Below are positions 5,856-10,237 of a DNA stretch of 10,237 bases, piece after piece. Position 1 is the stretch's first letter, and every line of letters begins with the position of its first letter. The DNA is from JAJQBJ01 sp964387095 (GTDB taxonomy: Bacteria > Bacillota > Clostridia > Oscillospirales > Oscillospiraceae). The translations under genes and the position numbers were made by a program. Under the pieces are notes generated by a model. The model was not told the DNA's origin. It saw only the letters and a list, made by a program, of their open reading frames with translations, and searched no databases. The stretch lies in NCBI GenBank assembly GCA_964387095.1, contig CAYLVH010000066.1:1-10237 (forward strand), written 5' to 3'.

Positions 5856-6959
5856 TCAAGCAACCTCCTTTTCCTTGCCCCGGAAAATCAGCCGGTAATT
5901 GATGAAGAACTCGCTGCCCAGGATGAAGAACAGGATCACGCCCTCGATAATCTGCGCGGCATAGTCGTTCAGGTTGTACTGAGAGGCGATCTCGCTGGCT
6001 CCCTTTTCCAGGAAGACCAGAAGCAGGGCGATGAACACCATGACAAAGGTGTTGAATTTGGCCAGCCAGGCCACAATAATGGCGGTGAAGCCCCGACCTC
6101 CCGCAGTGGAGGTGGAGATGGTGTGGCTGGAGCCCGCCACGGCGATAAAGCCGGAGAAGCCGCAGATGGCGCCGGAGATCATCATGGTGCGGATATACAC
6201 CTTGGTGATGGAGATGCCGGCATAGCGGGCAGTATTGCGGGATTCGCCCACCACGGCAATTTCATAGCCGTGCTTGGTGTAGCTCAGGTAGCAGAACATG
6301 CCCACCGTCAACAACACCGCCAACAGCACATTCAGGCCATAGGTGGTGCCAAAGAGGCTGGGGAACCAGCCCGTCTGGGTGTTCTGATTGATGACGCCCA
6401 CGGTGTTGGAGCCCACGGGGTTCTCCCACTTGGCCACGCAGAAGGAGGTCAACTGGATGGCGATATAATTCAGCATCAGGGTGAATAGGGTCTCATTGGT
6501 ATCCCACTTCGCCTTGAACACCGCGGGGAAGAAGCCCCAGATGGCGCCGCCGATGATACTGGCGATGGCCATGACGATCAGCAGCAGCCAGGTGGGCACG
6601 GTTTTAAAGTAAATCATGCAGGCCGCAGTGCAGATACCCCCCACCAGGATCTGTCCCTCTGCGCCGATGTTCCAGAATCTCATCTTGAAGGCGGGAGCCA
6701 GACCGATGCCCATACAGAGCAGCAACGCGGCATCCCGGATGGTGACCCAACTGCGGCGGGTCGTGCCAAAGGCGCCGGAGACCATGGTCTCGTAAACCCC
6801 CACCGGGTTCAGCCTGACAATGGCGAAGATAATCAGCGCGTCCACCAGCAAAGCCAAGATGATGGCAATCAACCGGATTCCCCAGGCTTTGGGCTTACTC
6901 AGCCTATCCCGCTTGGCGATCCGCACCAGCGGAGATTTTGTGCCGGATGTTTTTGTCAT
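5856..6959 (-). CDS. nupP: Nucleoside ABC transporter permease, NupP-like
   Basis: A 367-residue polytopic membrane protein of the BPD_transp_2 family, partner of the following permease. Residues 1-25 are basic and cytoplasmic, then a first helix at about 28-50. Diagnostic motifs are MRFWNIGAEGQILVGG (93-108), ETLFTLMLNYIA (156-167) and VVGESRNTARYAGI (236-249), the latter being the likely coupling region facing the ATPase. Start ATG at 6959 lies one base after the ATPase stop. AAGGAGGG within the end of the ATPase gene is 8 nt upstream, so start and coupling are clear. Length fits NupP-type permeases. Confidence 0.92.
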   Translation of the reverse strand: MTKTSGTKSPLVRIAKRDRLSKPKAWGIRLIAIILALLVDALIIFAIVRLNPVGVYETMVSGAFGTTRRSWVTIRDAALLLCMGIGLAPAFKMRFWNIGAEGQILVGGICTAACMIYFKTVPTWLLLIVMAIASIIGGAIWGFFPAVFKAKWDTNETLFTLMLNYIAIQLTSFCVAKWENPVGSNTVGVINQNTQTGWFPSLFGTTYGLNVLLAVLLTVGMFCYLSYTKHGYEIAVVGESRNTARYAGISITKVYIRTMMISGAICGFSGFIAVAGSSHTISTSTAGGRGFTAIIVAWLAKFNTFVMVFIALLLVFLEKGASEIASQYNLNDYAAQIIEGVILFFILGSEFFINYRLIFRGKEKEVA

Positions 6960-6960
6960 A

Positions 6961-8499
6961 TTACGCGCCCTCCTTTGCTTTCAGATTGGTCATCAACAGG
7001 CCCACCTCTTCCTTGGTGGTGTTCCGGCCATCCACAATGCCGTTGAGCTGCCCGCCGCACAACACCAAAATCCGGTCACACAGCTCCAGCAACACGTCCA
7101 AATCCTCCCCCACATAGATCACGGCACAGCCCTTGGCCTTCTGCTCGTTCAGCAGGTCATAGATGGCGTAGGAGGTGTTGATATCCAGGCCCCGGACAGC
7201 ATAAGCGGTCATCAGCACCTTGGGATCGGTGGCCAGCTCACGGCCCACCAGGAGCTTCTGCACATTGCCGCCAGAGAGCTTACTGACAGGGGTAAACACA
7301 TCGGGGGTCACCACATCCAGCTTTTCCACAATCTTCTCGGCCAACTCCTTGGGAGGCTTGCGCTCCACCAGGAGGGAGTGGCCGTGCATATAGCTTTTCA
7401 ACATCACGTTGGCGGGGAGATTCATGCTGCCCACCAGTCCCATGCCCAGGCGGTCCTCCGGCACAAAGGAAAGGGCGATCCCCATCTGGCTGATTTTGCG
7501 GGGGTTCAGCCCCACCAGCTGGCGTTCTCCCTGCTCGTCCAGATACTTGATGGAGCTGCCTGGCTCCACGCGCTGGAGTCCGGCGATGGCCTCCAGCAGC
7601 TCCTTCTGGCCGCAACCGGAGATCCCGGCGATGCCTAGGATTTCACCCCCGTAGGCGGTAAAGCTGACATCTTTCAAAACCGAAACGCCCGCATTATCCT
7701 TGCAGCTGACGTGCTCCAGCACCAACTTGGGCTGGGGGTCCTTTGGCTCCGGCCGGTCGATGTTCAGGGTCACGGAATGGCCCACCATCATGTTGGTCAG
7801 TTCCTGGGGATTCGTATCCTTTGTGGCAATGTCGCCCACATACTCGCCCTTGCGAAGCACGGCCACCCGGTCTGAAACATCCATCACCTCATGGAGCTTA
7901 TGGGTGATAATAATCACGCTTTTTCCGTCCGCCTTCATATTTTTCAGCACGGCAAATAGCTTTTCCGTCTCCTGAGGGGTCAGCACGGCGGTGGGCTCGT
8001 CCAGAATCAGCACGTCCGCCCCCCGATAAAGGACCTTGACAATCTCCAGGGTCTGCCGCTGGGACACGGACATATTATAGACCTTCTGGTTCGGGTCCAC
8101 ATTAAACTGATACCGCTGGCAGATCTCCTTCACCCGCCGGGCTACAGCCTTGCGGTCCAGCATCAGCCCCCCATCCAGGCCAAGGACAATATTTTCCGCT
8201 GCCGTAAACACGTCCACCAGCTTGAAGTGCTGATGCACCATGCCGATGTGCAGATCAATGGCGTCCTTAGGGGAACGGATGGTAACCTCTTTCCCATTTA
8301 TAAAGATCTGACCTTCATCCGGAAAATAGATGCCTGACAGCATATTCATCAGGGTGGTTTTTCCGCTGCCGTTTTCACCCAGCAGGGAGAGAATTTCCCC
8401 CTGATTGATGGTCAGACTCACCTTGTTGTTGGCCACCACAGAGCCGAACCGTTTGGTGATGCCCCGCATCTCAATAGCAGGTGTGGACAACTCAATCAT
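6961..8499 (-). CDS. nupO: Nucleoside ABC transporter ATPase, tandem domains, NupO-like
   Basis: A 512-residue protein with two nucleotide-binding domains, the energy source of the importer on the inner face of the membrane. Domain 1 (about 6-240): Walker A GENGSGKT (41-48), Q-loop Q90 in MVHQHFK, signature MSVSQ (143-147) in place of LSGGQ, Walker B LILDEP (164-169), H200. Domain 2 (about 258-505): altered Walker A around GISGCGQKE (292-300), FVPEDRLGMGLV (345-356) typical of this subfamily, signature LSGGN (408-412), and a Walker B region without the usual Asp-Glu pair (VLMTAYAVRGLD, 428-439). Thus only one composite site is likely to hydrolyse ATP efficiently, as is common in this family. 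The ATG at 8499 starts the family-like MIELSTPAIEMRGI; upstream purines (GAAGAGAAAGG) form a weak ribosome site. A TTG at 8544 is less likely. Confidence 0.93.
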   Translation of the reverse strand: MIELSTPAIEMRGITKRFGSVVANNKVSLTINQGEILSLLGENGSGKTTLMNMLSGIYFPDEGQIFINGKEVTIRSPKDAIDLHIGMVHQHFKLVDVFTAAENIVLGLDGGLMLDRKAVARRVKEICQRYQFNVDPNQKVYNMSVSQRQTLEIVKVLYRGADVLILDEPTAVLTPQETEKLFAVLKNMKADGKSVIIITHKLHEVMDVSDRVAVLRKGEYVGDIATKDTNPQELTNMMVGHSVTLNIDRPEPKDPQPKLVLEHVSCKDNAGVSVLKDVSFTAYGGEILGIAGISGCGQKELLEAIAGLQRVEPGSSIKYLDEQGERQLVGLNPRKISQMGIALSFVPEDRLGMGLVGSMNLPANVMLKSYMHGHSLLVERKPPKELAEKIVEKLDVVTPDVFTPVSKLSGGNVQKLLVGRELATDPKVLMTAYAVRGLDINTSYAIYDLLNEQKAKGCAVIYVGEDLDVLLELCDRILVLCGGQLNGIVDGRNTTKEEVGLLMTNLKAKEGA

Positions 8500-8549
8500 C
8501 CTTTCTCTTCTTTCTCTTCCCGTATTCTTCAACCTTCCGCTCAAATCAA

Positions 8550-8565
8550 GGCTTCGCCCGAAGCC
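8550..8565 (-). other. Small hairpin in the nupN-nupO gap
   Basis: GGCTTC (8550-8555) and GAAGCC (8560-8565) form a perfect 6-bp stem with a 4-nt loop, about 50 nt before the ATPase start. It could mark the 5' end of a processed transcript or tune translation of the ATPase, whose ribosome site is weak. Confidence 0.35.
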
Positions 8566-8606
8566 CTCAGTTCAGCGTCCCCACTATTATCATAACAGGT
8601 CATAGT

Positions 8607-8652
8607 AAAAAAATCCAGAAGGGAAGCCGCAAATTTGCAGCTTCCCTGTGGA
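8607..8652 (-). terminator. Intrinsic terminator between lipoprotein and ATPase genes
   Basis: Read on the minus strand, an AGGGAAGC / GCTTCCCT stem (8640-8647 with 8620-8627) is extended inward by further pairs and outward by TCCA/TGGA (8649-8652 with 8614-8617), and is followed directly by seven T (complement of 8607-8613). It starts 11 bases after the lipoprotein stop. Such an internal terminator is common after substrate-binding protein genes: most transcripts stop here and some read on into the ATPase and permeases. Confidence 0.85.
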
Positions 8653-8663
8653 ATTATATCAAA

Positions 8664-9959
8664 TTAGCCGGCGTTCAGCTCGATGATACCATCGATCCGT
8701 GCGGTGAAGCCAGGGGCGGAACGCAGGACAGACTCCTGGAACACGCCATCCACAACACCCTCTGTATCGCCGACGAAGTCACCGTCCATGTCGATGAGGA
8801 TGGAGGTGGGATGCTCGCCGTCCACGGTGAAGGTGGAGCAGTCAAACACCTGCAGAGAGCCGTCCGTCAGGGCAACCTCCACCTCGGCGACCTTCTCGGC
8901 AGTCCCCTCTGCGCAGGCCTCGCCCAGGGTCGTGATGCCAACAGCCCCGGTCTCATAGCCCTCTGCCCAGTCGGTAGCAATCGTCTCACCGTTCAGGATG
9001 CAGGAGAAAACGTATTCGTAGAAAACAGCCCAGTTATTGGTGGCGGAGGTCAGGGCAGCGGTGGGCGCCACGGACAGCATATCAATGTTATAGCCCACGG
9101 AGTAAGCAACCGTGCCGGAGTCCAGGGCAGCCTGGACAGCAGAGGGAGCGCCGGTGGAGTCAGCGTGCTGGCCAATGATGACGCAGCCGTCAGACATCAG
9201 TGCGTTCGCCGCCTCAGCCTCGCCGGTCAGGTCGAACCAGGAGTTGGTATACTGGACCTCCATGACCACGTCGGGATAGACGCTCTGGATGCCCAGGAAG
9301 AATGCGGTGTAGCCGGAAACAACCTCGGCATAGGGATAAGCGCCCACATAGCCCACCTTGACCTTGCCGTCAGAGTAGTTTGCATCGGTCAGAGCGCCGC
9401 TCTCAACCAGCTCCGCGATCTTCATGCCTGCAACCACGCCGGAGACATAGCGGGACTGATAGACATCGGTAAAGGCATTGTGGAAGTTATCCAGGCCAGC
9501 GTAGTTTGCGGTATCGCCGGTGTCAGCCACGAACTGCACATCAGGATACTCAGCGGCAGCCTGCTGGCAATAGGACTGATGGCCATAGGAATTGGTGATG
9601 ATCAGCTGGCAGCCCTGCTCTGCCAGATCCACACAAGCGTCATAGCAGCTCTCGTCCTCAGGCACGTTGTACTTCCAGATGATCTGGCTGGCGTCGATAC
9701 CCAGGTTTGCGGCAGCGGTATTGATGCCGTCGATATGAGCGGCAGTGTAACCCTCGTTCTCGTCGCCCACCAGGACGATGCCGATCTTGACGTCAGCAGA
9801 AGCGGTGCTTTCCTCAGCGGACGCGGCCGTTTCCTCCGATGAGCCAGACTCGGTGGATGCTGATTCATCGGAAGTAGAATCGTCATCAGTCGAAGATCCG
9901 CAGGCTGCCAGACTCAGCGTCATGCACAGGGCCAGAATCAGTGCCAAAAATTTCTTCAT
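8664..9959 (-). CDS. nupN: Bmp-family nucleoside-binding lipoprotein
   Basis: A 431-residue substrate-binding lipoprotein of the Bmp/PnrA family (PF02608), anchored outside the cytoplasmic membrane and delivering substrate to the adjacent permeases. Residues 1-19 are a signal peptide (MKKFLALILALCMTLSLAA) with lipobox LAAC; C20 is the lipidation site. Residues 21-56 form an acidic Ser/Thr/Glu-rich linker. The binding domain begins near DVKIGIVLVGDENEGYTAAH (56-75) and includes VGYVGAYPYAEVVSGYTAF and IIGQHADSTGAPSAVQ. Known relatives bind purine nucleosides. The ATG at 9959 is chosen for GGAGG 8 nt upstream and a proper signal peptide; a TTG 15 bases earlier is part of that site. It is longer than the usual 340-370 residues, partly through the linker. 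Confidence 0.92.
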   Translation of the reverse strand: MKKFLALILALCMTLSLAACGSSTDDDSTSDESASTESGSSEETAASAEESTASADVKIGIVLVGDENEGYTAAHIDGINTAAANLGIDASQIIWKYNVPEDESCYDACVDLAEQGCQLIITNSYGHQSYCQQAAAEYPDVQFVADTGDTANYAGLDNFHNAFTDVYQSRYVSGVVAGMKIAELVESGALTDANYSDGKVKVGYVGAYPYAEVVSGYTAFFLGIQSVYPDVVMEVQYTNSWFDLTGEAEAANALMSDGCVIIGQHADSTGAPSAVQAALDSGTVAYSVGYNIDMLSVAPTAALTSATNNWAVFYEYVFSCILNGETIATDWAEGYETGAVGITTLGEACAEGTAEKVAEVEVALTDGSLQVFDCSTFTVDGEHPTSILIDMDGDFVGDTEGVVDGVFQESVLRSAPGFTARIDGIIELNAG

Positions 9960-10009
9960 TCTGCTTTCCTCCAATTTTGTCTTTTCATTTTTCTGGCGAT
10001 CGCGCCGAA

Positions 10010-10057
10010 TGCCATAAAATAAGAAACCCCCTGATGAGTCCGCGCTTTACCAGGGTT
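10010..10057 (-). other. Possible attenuator hairpin in the nup leader
   Basis: On the minus strand AACCCTG (10051-10057) can pair with CAGGGGGTT (10025-10033), seven pairs with two bulged G, around a 17-nt loop. The 3' side is followed by a U-rich stretch (TCTTATTTTA). It lies at the start of the predicted leader. The weak stem makes terminator function uncertain. Confidence 0.35.
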
Positions 10058-10122
10058 CATATATTCGCATTTTACATCAATTTTTCAGTTTTGGCTATGG
10101 ACTGTTTGACAAATACCTTGAT

Positions 10123-10136
10123 TGAAACCGTTTTTA
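10123..10136. promoter_or_regulatory. cre-like operator (LacI/CcpA type) upstream of the nup operon
   Basis: TGAAACCGTTTTTA matches the CcpA cre consensus TGWAANCGNTNWCA at every fixed position except one (T for C at position 13). It lies about 26 bp upstream of the -35 candidate, a position that would suit activation or, if the true promoter is further upstream, repression. One such match can arise by chance, so the call is tentative. Another LacI-family regulator is equally possible. Confidence 0.35.
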
Positions 10137-10185
10137 TCCTGTGAAATTATGCCAAAAGCCAAACTATTTCGCCACTCCGCTACCG

Positions 10186-10236
10186 CACGGAAATCAATTT
10201 TGAGAAAGGACTCTAAGCAGCATATTAGAATCCAGT
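10186..10236. repeat. Right copy of the 51-bp perfect terminal inverted repeat
   Basis: Exact reverse complement of bases 1-51. One further base (10237) follows at the window edge and has no counterpart at the left. The same 9-bp wobble-containing stem-loop is present at 10208-10233. Like the left copy, it sits outside a control region reading inward, here that of the nup operon. Confidence 0.93.
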
Positions 10237-10237
10237 A

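Larger units (their letters stand above)
9960..10185 (-). promoter_or_regulatory. Leader and control region of the nup operon
   Basis: This 226-bp AT-rich gap holds no supported gene. On the minus strand it contains a candidate sigma-A promoter with -10 TAAAAT (10069-10074) and -35 TAGCCA (10092-10097, four of six matches) spaced 17 bp, predicting a start near 10062 and a leader of about 100 nt. It also contains a hairpin with a U-rich tail and a cre-like operator, listed separately. I looked for a purine riboswitch and did not find its conserved core. Confidence 0.5.

Noticed and set aside
8481..9842. Long (453-residue) plus-strand reading frame antisense to the lipoprotein gene
   Set aside because: A product of the GC-rich codon pattern of the opposite strand; it spans a terminator and has no recognisable domain, while the minus-strand lipoprotein is clear.
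10031..10042. CTGATGAGTCCG matches the 5' part of the hammerhead ribozyme core
   Set aside because: The required partner strand (stem II return followed by GAAA and stem III) is not present nearby, so the match is a coincidence.
9975..10060. Purine riboswitch before a nucleoside transporter
   Set aside because: The conserved loop and junction sequences of the purine aptamer are not visible on the minus strand; only a simple hairpin is.
10075..10092. CodY box overlapping the nup promoter
   Set aside because: Best alignment to AATTTTCWGAAAATT matches only about 8 of 15 positions, with just one half-site.
9941..10144. 67-residue plus-strand reading frame across the nup leader
   Set aside because: It overlaps the start of the lipoprotein gene antisense, lacks a ribosome site and has no recognisable composition.

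Overview
The window looks like a stretch of chromosome from an anaerobic, spore-forming Clostridia-type Firmicute, most likely an Oscillospiraceae relative. The evidence is the yabP-yabQ-divIC-yabR order typical of endospore formers, strong GGAGG-type ribosome binding sites, fairly GC-rich genes separated by AT-rich gaps, and a nucleoside ABC importer of the Firmicutes NupNOPQ type. The organism assignment is inference from gene content only.

Layout. Positions 52-1821 (+) hold a sporulation/division block: a sigma-E-like promoter, yabP and yabQ (translationally coupled by a 1-nt overlap), a DivIC/FtsB-like septum protein, and an S1-domain RNA-binding protein with an Arg/Gly-rich tail. An intrinsic terminator closes it. 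Positions 2071-4082 (+) hold an amidohydrolase of unknown substrate and the alpha subunit of a class I (Fe-S) fumarase, apparently one transcription unit. No fumarase beta subunit follows. Positions 4157-4815 (+) hold a monocistronic ribosome hibernation factor (long HPF) with a promoter candidate, a 5'-leader hairpin and a terminator. A convergent junction with a strong 15-bp hairpin follows.

Positions 4873-9959 (-) are an ABC importer operon read right to left: Bmp-family lipoprotein, tandem-domain ATPase, and two permeases. The lipoprotein gene is followed by an intrinsic terminator inside the operon, which should give more binding protein than transporter. The next three genes are spaced 1-2 nt apart, each permease with an AAGGAGG site in the preceding gene. 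Together they would import nucleosides across the cytoplasmic membrane using ATP. The upstream leader (9960-10185) has a promoter candidate, a U-rich-tailed hairpin and a cre-like LacI/CcpA-type operator.

The most unusual feature is at the edges: the first 51 bases and bases 10186-10236 are perfect reverse complements. Each copy contains a 9-bp stem-loop, and each lies just outside a promoter region reading inward. This may be a dispersed multicopy repeat or element end at which an assembly stopped, or the arms of a large invertible segment. No phage, CRISPR, tRNA, rRNA or transposase gene is visible. Apart from the terminal repeat and the unpaired fumarase subunit, the gene content is ordinary core genome, and I see no convincing new defence or biosynthetic system.
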